Assembly: GCF_023065955.2 (NCBI RefSeq)
Contig: NW_026622997.1
Location: forward strand, 23,850,001 to 23,914,000
DNA length: 64,000 nt
Direction: 5' to 3'
Source of the DNA: Ursus arctos
Lineage: Eukaryota > Chordata > Mammalia > Carnivora > Ursidae
Both the position numbers and the translations under genes were made by a program. Below, one piece after another: positions 23,870-37,600 of the stretch; position 1 is the first letter of the stretch, and the number at the start of each line of letters is the position of its first letter. Below the pieces are notes generated by a model. It did not search any database, was not told the DNA's origin, and saw only the letters and a list, made by a program, of their open reading frames with translations.

Positions 23870-24040
23870 TTCTTTTTTAAAGATTTTATTTATTCATTTG
23901 AGACAGAGAGATAGCATGAGCAGGGGCAGCAGGGAGGGGCAGAAGCAGAGGCAGAACAGACGCCCTGCTGACTCCCGGAGCCCAATGCGGGGCTCTCGAT
24001 CCCAGGACCCTGATCATGACCTGGGCCGTCCAGACGCCCC
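23870..24040 (-). mobile_element. CAN SINE with perfect duplication
   Basis: The reversed head ends 'gtccagacgcccc'; the tail is ttttaaagattttatttatt. A 16-bp duplication, tcaagttgattttctt, at 23854-23869 and 24041-24056 indicates a fairly recent insertion. The conserved GGGTGGCTC block of the head is mutated or lost. Confidence 0.93.
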
Positions 24041-24059
24041 TCAAGTTGATTTTCTTCTT

Positions 24060-27000
24060 TAATTCCCTTATCAAACTTCATAGCCTGGTCTCTTCCCTCT
24101 TATGACTTTGAAACTCTTTAGGTCATTTCAGTGATTTGCTTCTCAGTTATGGACGGTTCCATATTCTGATGACTGGAATTTGTCATCGAGAGAATGTCTG
24201 CTAAACATTTACCTGCTCCTTATTTTACTTTCCAGTTTAGTTTTCATTTATCTTAGAGCAGAGTGCAAATTTTCACGAGAATAGAAACAATAAACAGAAT
24301 GGCATGGTATATTTTTATTTACCGCGGCTCATATGCATTTCGCTTTCCCATGGCAAAATGGGAACAGAGCCATCATGACTCTTTCATCGTCCTCCCCTGT
24401 GTCATTCACGTTCATGGGGTATGTTAGTTACTCACATGGCGTGACACGGGAAAGGAAAGTTACAGTTGTTTTTCTTTGGTTTACATGGTATCTTCAAATG
24501 AGGGAAACTGTCTTCAGTTGAAGAATGTTTCATGAATTTTAGTCTGTGGCATTTCCTTTTATATTAATATGTAAGTAAAAAATAACTTGATGGTTATATT
24601 TTAACCAAGAAAATAATAAGATACATATTTTTCTTGTATTTATACTTGCTGGGTTTTACTTGACTTTATGAGATGAGAATAAATTTGAGAGATGAGCCAT
24701 TAAAAAGCATAAACATTAGAAGCAGTCTTCTTTTCCTGGGACAATGTATGGAGCAGTTCGATATGGGACATGAGTCTGTGGTTTTAACGTATTAACACAA
24801 CTCATTTTTTTATACTTGCACTCAGGAATTGGGTAGTTTATAGACAAACGTGCAAAATGCAGGATTTTTAAAAACACATTTGAAGAAATCAAGAGAAAGG
24901 AAATTAAAGTAGAAAAAATAAGATGGTGTCAGCGGTGAAGTTATCATCAAAGCTACATGTCCTCTAGTCATACAAGCTCATTTGACTGGCACTGCATATT
25001 TCACAAGAAGCTCTGTAGGAGCCAGTGCAAAGACAGAAACACTATCAGTTAAATGATATACACAAACTCTGTAGGATTAAAAAGTCTGTGCTCAGGAATG
25101 GAGCTGTTCCTAATATTGAGACTGCGCAAAACTTCTGCTGCGACGCTTCTCATAACCTGCCAAGTGTTTCACTGTAGGCGAGAGAATGTCAGTCACAGTT
25201 CAGAAAAAGTCCAAGTACAAAGTCTTCCCACTGTCTGGTTTAATACAAGGATAAATTTAGACCATGCAGAAGGCTGGATGGACGGCACATCCTTCAACCA
25301 GTCCTCTGCCGTTACAGCTATGTAATCGATGAATAATGGATTACAGAAAATTTAATATTGTATTATCTGAAGAATACATAGAATAAAGATATATTTTGTA
25401 GCCTCTTAAAGATGGATCAACAGGCTTTAAAAAGCCCACTTCTCTGATAGAACTGTAATCCTTATAAAGTTGATGTAAAGGAACATTTTAAATCACTTTA
25501 AAATTGGTTCTGGTTAATTGTCAGTTGTGCAATTAGTCACCCCATTCTTTCCCCTCCCCAAAATTCTTTTTGCTTTTTGGATTATAAAGCTGGGCTAAGA
25601 TAATATCTTTTATCACTGTAATTAATAGACACACTTTTTCTCATTAAGCATACTCTTATCTATATGCTTTTCTGTGTATTTTCAGTTCAGTTTCTCTTTT
25701 TTCTTTTTTTCCAGTTCAGTTTTCTCAAAGTCATACTTGTCTGCTTTAGTTTTTTGTTTTGGTTTGGTTTGGTTTGGTTTTACTTGTTTTACTATAAATT
25801 TAAGTAAGTTTTAAAGAAATGGAAAGGTGGGTGAATATTCTCATTCTTCTTCCTCTAAAACTTTCAGGCCACCCCCTCTGACTTCTTTTTCCATTTGGAG
25901 ACATAGGGAGTTTGGTTTGTTTGTTTATTTGGGGGATAGGAGGGTAATGAGCAATGAAATGAAGATGAACAAAAATTCAAACGCTTATTTTCACAAGAGC
26001 TTGGAAACTAAAGTTTTTAGGGCATTCTTTGAATACTTAAGGGCTCTAATCATTCTCTTTAAAATAAATAAATAGTAAAATGATTTCATAAACCCCTGCT
26101 CCTATTTCCAGCTGCAAAGAAATTTATCAAGAGAAAGAAAGCTTCATTCCAGGCTTTCATAACAGCTTGCTCATTTATCTGCTTGCTTCTTGTTGGTTTA
26201 TATTATGGACATGGAACAACTTTATGGAAGAAAATACATATGCAATGAAGGTTCATTTTCAGCTGTTCATATTCTCTGAATTTGCTGCAGAACACCTATT
26301 AATTTATGTTCACTTTCCTATCATCGTTATTCTGAACACACATTTCTGTGATTCTCTGTTGTCTACGTATTTATCATTTTTAGAGCTTATATAACCTTTC
26401 ATTAAGCTTACATTCCCTTCTTTGCTCATTGTTAAACGTTTGGATTGTTTTCAATTTCTCTCATGTAAAGAGTTGGCCAAGAATTCCTTTTCCTTTCTTT
26501 GAAGTGGAGATGTAGAAGCAAGGTGTAAGATTCATTATAGCTCTTTGTAGCTAATATTTAATGTTAGATAATACAAAACTATGATCCAGTATGGTGGCAT
26601 TTTCTGTTCTATATATTCCCTGAAAGTAAATTGTATATCCTTATATTTTCAAAGTAGCCTGTATAATGTATCACCTCATGGGATTCTTTTGAAATAGGCT
26701 GTACAAACATTTATGTGAATGGGCATCAGGAAATAAGTTTGTTGTTTGAGTCTCATCTTTTGAACGAGAGGAAGAGACTACACAAAGTCTGATGTTCACT
26801 TTTGCTCTAAAATTCTCTGTTGTAATAACCTGGAACAGTTTTACTGTTTTAAATGATTATACGTGTTTATTATTATGTCTTTGCTTTTATGATTTATTTT
26901 TGGTCTTTTATCTGTAATTAATGCCAAGTCACAACCAGGAGGGTAACAACCCATGGTTTTATTGTTCTTATGAAGAAAGGGAGACTTTTATGATGCATTC

Positions 27001-28160
27001 TCCAGGAATTCATTTTGGAGGGAAGTGGAGACTGCCCACGTGTGAAACCAGACATATATGCAAGTCGTAATTAAGATGTTATCAGAGAAAATGGTTTTAT
27101 TTCTGGACACTTCTTTATCTGTGTTGGACATGATTTTATGCATTGTTGTGTCCATTTACAATGACTGCTCGCTGCCAGACGGTGAACCATAACTCTTCAG
27201 TGAATTTCAGCCCTTTCCTATTCTCTCCTTCCTGTTCTCCGTCCTCGTCATGAACGCCCATCACTTATTTCTCCCAATTCTCAAATCCTCTGGCTTCCAC
27301 CTGGCCTGGGCTTTAGGGATGTCTTCTGATAATAGCTTTGGCATTCCTTTACTTCTAATCCTACCCACCCCCCAGTGTTGGCCCTGCTGCTAGCACCCTC
27401 TCTCCCCTCCTCCACTGCTATTTATGTGTCTAGAAGCTTGGCCTAAACCTGACTAAAGGTGTCCTATTATTGGATCTCTGTTGAGCCCTCTGGGGTGTCC
27501 ATGTGTCTTTTCTTTTTCAGACTTTTCTGCATATTCACAATAGCCACAGCCAGTCCTTTTCATCCATCTCAAGGATTGTACCCCAGCTTAACCTAACCTG
27601 TTCAGCAGCAAGATGGGACCTCCCAACAAGGACCACCTCCACTCCCCTCCTCGCCATGCTCAGAATGTGCTTATATACTGACCATTTTCCACATCCTCCT
27701 GCCTAAGGATGTGTCTGTCCTCTCTTCAGCCAGACTGAAGGGAACCCCAACAGTCAGAGAGGTGAGAGGAGTGCCAGGTTCCAGGTTGACTATGTTCTGG
27801 AAAACACAGTCAGTGGAGGAAGAGCCTGAGCAGAGTCAGCCGAAGGTTCATGTGTCCGAGGTAGAAATCACTAGGCCTAGGGTGCTAAGCTGGGCCGGAG
27901 AGGTAGAAATACAAGTTTGGCTACACACAGGAACTGAGGATGAACTGGCGAGTCCAAGAAAGAAGCGGGCGGGCCCAGAGAGGAGGGAGTCTGAAGGAAG
28001 CGGGGTGATAGGGCAGAGTGGAGTCACTGTGAAGAAGGTAAAACCCACAGGGTCTGTCAATAAAATACGTTGTCTGGCCTGTTGAAAGAACTTCCTCATA
28101 GGTGTTCTTCCTGCTTCTGACTCACCTCCCCCATTTCCAACAGTTGTAATAGTGACCACG
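24060..28160. other. Unique intron, about 4 kb
   Basis: AT-rich with one GGTTT repeat. The 124-codon frame at 27711-28085 is GC-richer but matches no family I know and is treated as chance. Confidence 0.5.
25749..25782. repeat. (GGTTT)n short tandem repeat
   Basis: Four to five ggttt units in a T/G-only stretch. Confidence 0.8.
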
Positions 28161-28162
28161 TA

Positions 28163-28300
28163 AGGGCTGGCTCGGTGCCGGGCAGTATCTTAGTACTCTG
28201 TAGTCGTTAACCAGCAGCTGTACTTCTCATGTGTAGACTAAAACATAGAGGCTTGAAGAGGCTTCAGTCCACACAGCTGGGTGCCAAATACGCGCTAGAC
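28163..28300 (-). mobile_element. MIR SINE, diverged
   Basis: 'cggtgccgggcagtatctta' and 'cagtccacacagctgggtgc' match reversed MIR landmarks. Confidence 0.5.
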
Positions 28301-29021
28301 TTTTTAACCTGGGTGTTGCATTGACGCTTCAAGTTCAGCTTACGACGGAACTCCTGTTCCCTTCCCCAAGCCAGCCTCACTGCTCTCAGGCTCTGGTATT
28401 TCTCTTCATTGTACTCCTGCTTTCAGAGGTACGACGACTCAAGATGTGAACACGATGCTCTTCTCCTTCTTGCTCCTGCATCCAGTGTCCAGCTCCTTGT
28501 CACAAACTCGTCTTTTTTTTTCCTAACGTTGATCACTCTCTGAATGAACAAGAGAGAAAAAGGAGAAAAGATGAAAGTAAAGTAGGGAGAGAGTGCTGGG
28601 AGTCAGAGTGTTAGAGGTGTCCTAGAGAAGCCCTGTTTCCTTGGCGATTTTCTTTGTTTAGCAATTCCTGCAGGCTACTATAGGGTACGATATGCAGGTT
28701 AATTGCTGTAACTCTATGCTCATATGTGGGTATAAGCCTCAGCTTTCAATTGAATTCCTTCTTTTGAGCCTTTCCTTAAATCATCTGATAGGTCATGATG
28801 ATTTTTATTTTTATTTATTTCATAATAGGAAACATGGGGAAAATTTGAGGTACAAAGGAGATACATTAAAAAGTAGGTCTTAGTCTGGCCACTCAGTTCT
28901 TCCTTCCTCCAGGGTGTTCTTAATTGGGGGGAAGAGTTGATTTCATTACTCTTTTGTCACATTCTCTTTGCTCTGAAGCTGATAGAGGTCGATGTCTACT
29001 GCTTCCCTCATTCTGTTCTCT

Positions 29022-29632
29022 GTGTGTTCATTTTCTATTACCATGTAACAAATTACCACAGACTTAAGGACTTAAAATAGCACAGATTTGTTGTCTCACA
29101 GTTTCTGTAGATCTAAAGTCTGGTACAGGCTCTCACCAGGCTGAAATCCAGGTGTTGGCTGTGTTCTTGTCTGGGGCTCAGGGTTCTCTTCAAGCCTTAC
29201 TGGTTATTGACAGACTTCATTTCCTTGCAACTGTATGACTGAGCTCCCTGTGTTCCTGCTAGATGCCATCTGGATACCGTTCTCAGCTCTTAGAGGCCAC
29301 TCACAGTTTTGTGCTGTGTGGTCCCCAGACATGGCTCATACAGTGGATATTTGCTTTCTTCCAGGCCAGCCAGAGCCTTTTCTCTTGCTTCCCTTTTGTC
29401 AACAATGGCAAAAAAAAAAAAAACTCTTGGTTTTTATTTCAAGGTACCTGATTAGGTCAGGCCCATTCGGATAATCTCCTTATTTTATGGTCAACTGATT
29501 GAAACCTTAATTACATCTGCAAGATCTTTCCCCAGCAACAGCTAGTTTAGTGTTTGGTTGCATAACTAGGAGCAGCTACCTGCACACTGGGCACTAGGGA
29601 ATTTGGACACCACATTAGAATTCTGCCTACCA
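29022..29632 (-). mobile_element. MLT1-type LTR (ERVL-MaLR)
   Basis: On the + strand it starts 'ttcattttctattaccatgtaacaaattaccacag' in two blocks and ends 'agaattctgcctacc', which is the reverse complement of an MLT1 LTR. The inner pieces 'ctcacaggctgaaatc'-like, 'cttagaggccac' and 'ataatctccttattttatggtcaac' follow in the expected order. It is a solitary, decayed LTR without coding sequence. An A-run at 29408-29421 is a local expansion. Confidence 0.75.
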
Positions 29633-30194
29633 AGCTCTAGTTTATGCCTTATCTTGGGTTATAACGGCTCAGCTTGGCTAGGAGATAAAGTGGAAAAATA
29701 CATCTTAGAGGGTAGAAGTCAGGATTGGAGGTGGGTGAAACCCAGTGAGGGTGATTGTTTCCATGACTGAGTCCACTCTGTACTAGAGAGATCAAACAAC
29801 CCCTTTATCTCCTGTGCTTTAATAACAAGACCTAATCTCTTTCAGTGCATTATTTGCATAACTTTTGAATACTATTTGGTGAATAGTTCAATATCCCAAG
29901 GTTTTCTGATGGTGTGGAGTCAGCTAGCCCTTTTTCCCTCCAGTACCTGGGGTCACCTTTTCCTTTGCCCAGGACCGTCATGGTTTATGCCTGCTGTCCT
30001 AGCATATTTATTAATAGCACCTCACTTTCACTCAACAGGGTCCGTGTTTGGAGGATAAATGTAGACACACTATCCATACCATTTAGGCTCCTGCAAGTCC
30101 CATCTTTCTCAGCTGCTTCTTTCTATCATCCTAACGCTGTTTATACCCTGACAACCCATGGACCTTAAGCTCACCCCATCACATCATTTGTCAA

Positions 30195-30420
30195 ATGAAC
30201 AATGAAAGGAAGGATGATTAATAGTGTCAAATACAGTAAATAGGTCAAGTGGAATTAGGACAGAAAATAACATTCGTGGATTTGCCAGTGATGAGATAAT
30301 TTCATCACTGTGTTGGGGCAGGAGCCAGGTTATAGAGGATTTATCAGGAAGTTAATAGTGCAGAAGCATCAATGATAGAATATTCTTCCAGAAGTCTGGA
30401 AGGGAAAATATTCGGAACCA
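30195..30420 (-). mobile_element. L2 LINE fragment
   Basis: 'gattaatagtgtcaaataca' and 'aataggtcaagtggaattag' match the reversed L2 RT stretch that encodes an AFDTVDH-like motif. Confidence 0.6.
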
Positions 30421-30429
30421 GGTAGGGAA

Positions 30430-31885
30430 AGAGGGAAGAGTTAGGCAAGACAAGCTGGTTGTATTGTTCCTTAGTGGAGTTGAGCCCTGGTATGGGGAAG
30501 AATATGGTAATGCTAGAGAAAGAGGTAAGTATGAAGGATAAGAAATCCCTCCTAGAAGAATGAAATGTAGAGCACAGTTATAAAAGAAAGCAGCAAATGT
30601 GTTCTTCAGAATTTGGAAAGGGGATACGGAAAATTAAACCAAACTGCAGTGAGATATGTGGATGCAGACGAAATTCTGGTTCTCCCAGATGCTCTCCACC
30701 TTCTGTGTCATCTTCTGTAACTACTTGTTGGCTCTGCAACTGTTACTCCTAATTCTGAGTTCCCCAGCTTTCCCTGTGAGCCATCACTATCTTATCTCTG
30801 GAGGTTTTTACATCCTTGACGTGTTTTTAATAAAATATATTTATAAAATAAAAATAACTGCTTGGAGTCACACCCGTTTGATTTAAAAATAAGTGGTCAA
30901 TTAAAGCAGCTCATGGATGAGCTAATCTGATAGGCTTTGTTTTACAGAGATGAATACAGTTTGTTAAAGAACACACGTAGCTGGGTCCCAAGGTGGGTCT
31001 GTACCTAATAAAGCCAGCAAAATCACTAAGGAAAACATCTGTTTTGTTATCAGGCCAAAACAAACTGCCTACAAGTTCAGCACATGAAAGACTTGTTCAT
31101 GTGAACATAGGATTAGTTTAGTACAACTGTACGTTCATCCAAGCAAAAAATGGATAATCTAATCTTAGGAAATTATTTTTGTTGTTTTTAAAATAACCAA
31201 TTTTGGTTCAACTTGATAAACATAAATCAAATATGAGCAATTCATGAATGACATTTTCCCTATCTACACAAAAGGCACAAGGGCACACAATTTCATTTTA
31301 AGAACTTTATTTGTGAATTGTACACTCAATTACTTTCTAAATCTTTTAATCTATAAATTTTTCAATTTGATGGATTGTCTATACATCACATGTAAATACA
31401 TAATGTCTTTTACTAGTGCACATTTTAATGAAATAGAACAAAATTGAAATAGCATATTAAGAACTTTTCGTATTGAAATATTCTGTTATTGTTTCTACAT
31501 TTGATGTTTGTGCTTGAGATTCAATACAGATTTTATTTTAGCATCTTTCTATCAACATCAATTTTAGGCAATCACAGGAACATATAATCACAGGAACATG
31601 TCATATTTAGTTAACATTAAATATTGCCTCAAGAGTTCTCTTAATAAGCAAAATTCTGAGACCCATGCTTTGAGCTTGGGCTTGTTTTAAATCCACTGGA
31701 ATTCTCTTTATAGAATTATTCAGAGTAAAACCGTATACCCTGCTGGGAATCACCTGTACTCTGATGCATTTCTTTACTATTAAAAAAATACAGCAGCCAT
31801 TGGTTTTCTTTTAAGCATAACTCATATTTGAGAGGAAAACTTTACTTTTATATATCTTTTAAACTATTCAGAGTGATTAAAGAAG
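30430..31885. other. Unique intron
   Basis: AT-rich, no landmarks. A tandem-like 'aatcacaggaacat' occurs twice near 31570-31600. Confidence 0.5.
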
Positions 31886-31889
31886 CATC

Positions 31890-32800
31890 TAGTCTAGAGG
31901 TCAGTAAGCTTTATTGGTAAAGGGCCAGATAGTATTTTCGACTTTGTAGACCAAGCCATAAAATGAAGAATAAACTATCTGTCCATCTATCTACCATCTA
32001 TCTATAAGGAAAACAAATTTCCACAAATGTTTTATTGATGAAAATATAATGATGTAGTATAACATTTAAAATATAGACCTTCTGATAAGAAGAATGGAAT
32101 TACTTTATTTGGATAACATTTCACTTACTGAGGTTCATGGTTCAATGTTCTCTAGTGTCAAAACCAATTGCTAGTGTTCACTTGTGAATGTTGATGTATC
32201 ATGAGATTTATGTATTTTTTTGAAAATGTCTTTTCACCCAGATACGAATGCCAAATATTGATATTAGTTCATGATATCAGTTTATCATAGTTTTAATTGA
32301 ACATATTTGTCACTTGAAAAGGATTTATAGAATTGCATTAGATCCTTTTCTTGATACTTGCCTTTTATCAAATCAGTCACTTCCAACTGAAGGTTAAGTC
32401 AAAGCTCCTCAATCACAGAGTTAAATGGACTTTTAAATATAGACATTTCCTTTGCACTTGTATCGAGACCTGAAAAACACTGCTGGTACTGTCGTTTGAA
32501 AAATAAATCTGCTGCAGATTTGTGTGAAAATGGAGAGTACACTTAACACTTTAAGTTTTGACAGCATGGAATGTATATAAAATGCCTTAACATTGGTTGT
32601 GATTTAAACAACTTGATTGTTAAAAATGACCTTACTGAAGTATACGTTTTGCCTGAAAACATTATTTGCCATGTAATATTAAGTTGATTTCATTACGAAA
32701 CATTATCACATCTATAACAAAAGCTAATTTTCAAGACCATTCAAACTGATAAAAGTTAAGTCCACAAGAGTGAATGAAATTCCCTGTTGACACTACTGGC
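31890..32800 (-). pseudogene. Decayed hAT (Charlie-like) DNA transposon with transposase remnant
   Basis: The left end (31891-31960) carries 'ggtcagtaagct...ggtaaagggccagatagtattt', the terminal signature shared by MER5/Charlie hAT elements. Reading the minus strand, broken coding pieces of a hAT transposase appear in order: WSxKLAF...INLILHGK (about 32740-32665), CFSGLDTSAKEMSIFKSPFN (about 32485-32425), LNLQLEVTDLIKGKYQEKDL and QFYKSFSSDKYVQLK (about 32392-32292), then YLGEKTFSKK (about 32242-32215). This is the dimerisation-domain order seen in Charlie transposases and in host genes derived from them (FAM200, ZBED and SCAND3 types). Several stops and frame changes break it, so it is dead. 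An ATCT-rich patch lies at 31975-32005. The right end was not found. Homology was judged by eye. Confidence 0.7.
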
Positions 32801-33607
32801 TCAGTGTCACGTAAAAGTCAAATATTCCCACAGAGTGCCTGCAGAATTAATGTCATAGTCTTTCATTTTCCAAAGCTCATCAGTTCGTCTAAGCCTTTGT
32901 GTGTGTGTGTTTCACACATAGTTTTAGCTCCCGTTAGTTGTAACACATCACAGTAGATTCCACTTCATGTTGTAATGAATTAGCGTTTCCTCAACCTGTT
33001 TGACAATGTTCCTGCTGGGAGTCGCTCCATGCAAACCATTCTTAGAGGCTAAGTTTTGGTCACTTCAGTTTTAGCACTGACTCCACAAATACAAATAACA
33101 GTATTGATAACCTCTCTTGATTCGTCAGAGCCAAAGATTCCTGCTCAAAGTCATTTGCTTTGTTTCCTAATTGGCTGTTGGTATCGATCCCAATGTCCTC
33201 AACTCAGGGTGGCTAGAACGTTGTAGTGGGAGGAGATGAGACCAGGGGAGTTAGATTATGATGGGCTTTACTTGCTTGCCATTCCTGAAGGCTGGAGATG
33301 TATCTTGCAGGACACTGGTTGGTTTGTTGCATTTTTTGTTTGTTTTAGTTTTATTAAGTTTGTGTGCTTAACCTCACAGTCCTTTATTGAAAAAAATAAA
33401 AATAATTTCAAATGGAAACCCAATCTGTAACAGTTAAATCTGAAGTCTCTTCGGTTGAAAAGTCAGGAGGTGGGGGACCTAGTGCCCCACAGGCCTGAGG
33501 TGCCACTCAGGCCCTGTCCCCTTAGCCTGCTTGCGGAACAGTCTGAAAAACACTGTTTTTAGCACAACTGGGGAACACGTGGTACGACGTACTTTGAGCA
33601 AAGGTAG

Positions 33608-33735
33608 GAGCCCATATGATCACCTGTTAGGTATCAGACACTGAGCTAAGTCTTTTAAATATCTCATTTAATCCTCACAGCAACGTGATCATTAGGTATC
33701 ATTGCCATTTTGTAAAATGAAGAAAAGATTCAAAT
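33608..33735 (-). mobile_element. MIR SINE fragment
   Basis: 'gtatcagacactgagctaag', 'atctcatttaatcctcacag' and 'cattgccattttgtaaaatg' are reversed MIR. Confidence 0.7.
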
Positions 33736-34204
33736 ACATAGGGTTTTCTTAGTATTGTTATTTATAGGATCTCAACTTTCTAGAATAGTACAAAGAACTT
33801 CCTACAGGGATGGAAATGTTCTGTATCTGTGCCGTTGAATATGGTAGAAAGTGGCCATATGTGGTTATTGAACACCTGAAAGGTGGCTAGTGTAAATGAG
33901 GAACTGAATCTTAACTTTTATTTGCTTTTAATTCATTTTCATTTTAATAGCCACAAGTAGATAGCATTTACTGTATGGAAAGTTCACATCCAGATAATAG
34001 TTTCCAAGTGATTCTGGAGTGTATTTGTTCTCTAGTGACTCTGTCTTACTTTGCCACTTGCTTTGGAAGATTATTCTGTAGTTTATATTTATCTTAGAAT
34101 GTTTTGTTGAGTGTATCACATTTAAGTTCACCTATTTCAACTAAGAAGTTGACGGTCAGGTCTCAATAAAAATTTTATATGGGATTTCCCTTTAAAGGGA
34201 ACTG

Positions 34205-34640
34205 ATGACTCTTTCATTGACTCATTAATATTTATTAAGTACCTAGTTTATGCCAAGCGCTACACTGGACCCTGCGAATGCAGCACACAAGACAGACGTG
34301 TGGCTGCTGTCCTGCAGGAACTTTGCAGTCCCAGTGGAGAAAACTCAGAAACAACCCGCAATTCTAATTGAATATTAGGAAATACGTGTTTGGGAGCTCG
34401 GAAAAGGCACTAAATATAGCCTGAGTTTAGGGAATGCTTCCTAGAGGAAGTGCTCATTCTACGTAGAGGCTACATGGTGAGTGGGAGCTGGCTCTGCCCA
34501 ACACGTTTGCAGGAGCAGCAGGAAAAATGTCGTAGGTGTTGATGGCTACAGACTAGAGCACGTTGGGGCTTCAGAGAAGGGACTAGAAGTTCAGTGGGTC
34601 TGGACGATACTGTGTGAGACGTGGAGCCTGCATGATGTGC
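34205..34640 (-). mobile_element. L2 LINE 3' fragment
   Basis: 'attaagtacctagtttatgc', 'gccaagcgctacactggacc' and 'gcagcacacaagacagacgt' are the reversed L2 3' end; toward 34640 the match fades. Confidence 0.65.
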
Positions 34641-34649
34641 CCCATCAGG

Positions 34650-37600
34650 GTCAGCCTCTGGGGCACATAGCAGGGCAGAGAGGGCGCGAATGGCTGGCTG
34701 GGGCGGGGAGGCTGTGGGACAACAGTTGAAGAATTCGCACAAATTATAAACCTAGAAGGTATTTGGGAGTTTAATAAAAAGAAAAAAAAATCACAATGAT
34801 ATCACTGCACTTCTTACCAGACATGCTTACTTTCATTACTGTCCCTTGGTGAATTAATTCAAGCTTCAGAGAATTGTCTGAATCTATCAGGAAGAAGAAC
34901 TCTTCATCTACACCTTGAAGATGCGCTCTGAAAAAGCTGATTTCCTTTTGCATTTCAGAGATCTTTTTGTACAGATCTGAAATTCCTTTTGAAACAGTTA
35001 TTCCTCTTTTTTCTTAAACTGCCCCCACCGTATTATAGCACCTTAAGGGTTTATTTGAAAGATGGCCAGTATGTAAAGCTTTTCTCTTCTGTCGGTTTTA
35101 GATATAATCCTTACTTTCCTTATCTACAAATAAAGAAACTCTTAATTCTCTAGTATATTTGGCACTGGTTTGGGCAGTAGTACTACCTGAGAATGAATAT
35201 TCACGAAGGTGTGTTACACGTTTATTCTCACATTCACCTTCCTCATTGGGAGCTGAGTCTGTGTAAAATGTATAAATCTGTTTGATGTTTGTTGGTGATA
35301 TTGATAACTAGGGATTTCACTCAGCAGTTCGTCGTCTTCTCTTTATACTGATCACCTTATGGAGAAAGGGCACCACTCTCAGCAGCCCACCATGAAGCTT
35401 TATATTGATAGTTTTTGACAAGCCAGCATAGAAATTAGCACCTAGTGGAATACAGAAAACATTTAAGATATGTACCTTCACACTTGTGTTCCTCTGTGTT
35501 TAATTCCTTGCTAAACATGGATGGACTTCATAATTCCAAAAGGATTTAATTAATTGTAATTTGTGAAAGCATATCTGTAAAAAAAAAAAATGGGATCAGA
35601 ACAGTATTATGCCTACAGAAATCACTCAGATGTTTTTCTTAGAGAAATGCAAAGTCTGGTTGAAACATGGGGGACTGAGCCATATGAACCAATGTCAGTC
35701 AATAGACGTGCCATATAATTTTCTCTATTTTGATGTCTACTTTTGCATTTTTTTCTGTCCATGCATGACAGTTTTAATGTTTTACATGGAGGAGTTGTAA
35801 AAAATTAGTTTCACTGGCTGATTTTGTGCAGCAAACATTAAGTCAGTTCCCATGAACAGCCCCCTGGTGCAACCCTTAATAAATGCAAACTTTATTTTTA
35901 GTAATGACCTTTCGTAATGTGAGCCTTGATCCATTGAGATGCTGTTCACTTTTGATGCATCTCCAAATCCCTTTTTTTATGCATTTTAAATCAACACACG
36001 CTTGCTCTGAATTTATGCATGTGGATAGACGGAGATGTAATTTAAACACATCTGTTCAAATATGCATTTCAGATCAACTTGGTGCCGGTTCTCATAATAC
36101 GATGGAGTTTTTGACGGGTATTATATCCCTAAAGTACACAACAGATGGTATTTATTAGAGAATGAATAGAAATGAAGTTTAAGGATGTTGAGCTTTTTGT
36201 CTTAAGTCACTCATTTTTTAGTCATAAAACAATAATGGTCTGAAGTTCTGTGTCCCTTATGTGATAAAGCGTTGTGTGAGACTGTTTTCTTTCAGATGAG
36301 AGTCTCTCAGTCAAACTGATATTAAAAATATCTTTTTGTTGAGTAGTCACCATCATTGAGAAAATTCAGTGAGAAAGAGATAGGGCAAATAATGGGCATT
36401 AACAATGAGATACCAGCTACAATTAATACTTTATAAGTCATATAGATAATAGATTTTAAAAGATGGAGTAGCTTCACTAAAAATCTTCATTCACTTTAGG
36501 AATAGGTCAATGAATAGTTTCAGATTTTTTAAAAATTATTTCTATACACTGGGGTCATTGTTTCAATGCCTAAAATAAGATTACTTTACAAAGCTAACCT
36601 TTTTCCCCCAAATACCTGTACTAAGAATGAATGGCATGATATATCCATAATAAAGTGACCTAAAATTAATATTCATCGCCTTTCAGATTTACCGTTTTCA
36701 ATTATGAGCTATACTTAGGTGATTGTCATTTGAACAAATACAGAAAAATATGACAAAAACATGCACTCTTCATGCCCCCCTATCGCACTCTTTCAGGCAT
36801 TGCACGCCCATGTACCTTTGTGCCCACACCCGCACACAGGAAGCTGACAGGACCATCCATTGCCCTTGTCACGATGAGCCCTTGATGGGAGACTAATACT
36901 ATTGCAGTGTTCAGAGTTACAGTAACTAGCTTTTAACACTTAATTCTTTCTTCTGAATTTATAACACTGGGAACCATTTCCAAAGAGCTAGATCAAGGAT
37001 AAGAAACAAAATCTATATATGCGTGCCTCTTTCTTGCATTTGATAGGAGCTATATTCTCACATCCACAATCAGATGCAAGGAAACCAGACTGAGATTACT
37101 TGTGAGCTGTTATTGACTTCTGCAAACAACACCACAAGTAAGTCTTTTTCTCAGAGGTCTAGACAGAGGGAGTGCAAAAGGAAAGCGATGATTTGTGAGG
37201 GGACCTGCAGTTATGTTAGTCAGTAATAGAAAACATTTTAAAATATTTGAAATAATATAATTGCTTTGCACCGAGAACACGTACATGAATAAAAGATGTT
37301 AGCAGGTGTCCTGCTAGTATGGAATCTCATGCTGTTGTATTTATTGGAAATATGCATGCCATCAGCAGATTTAAATTTGTAAAAAGTAATCGAAACAGAA
37401 GGCTTGAATAAAAACTCAGGCTTAAAATCATGTAACTCCTTTAAACTGAATTTCCAATTTAATAAAATACGGGTTTTGCATCAAATTACCTTTCTATCTT
37501 AGATTTTTTTCACTGTAACTCTGAAAATCATGTTTTTCTTGGTATTTCGGATTTTTTGCTTTAAAATACTATAATGTACAACAAATAATACTCGCCTCTA

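Noticed and set aside
27711..28085. 124-codon frame with mixed composition
   Set aside because: No family resemblance, no splice signals supporting an exon, and its opposite strand is also open. Most likely chance.
33440..33580. GC-richer block near the hAT remnant, considered as its other terminus
   Set aside because: No inverted match to the 31891 terminal signature could be found by eye.
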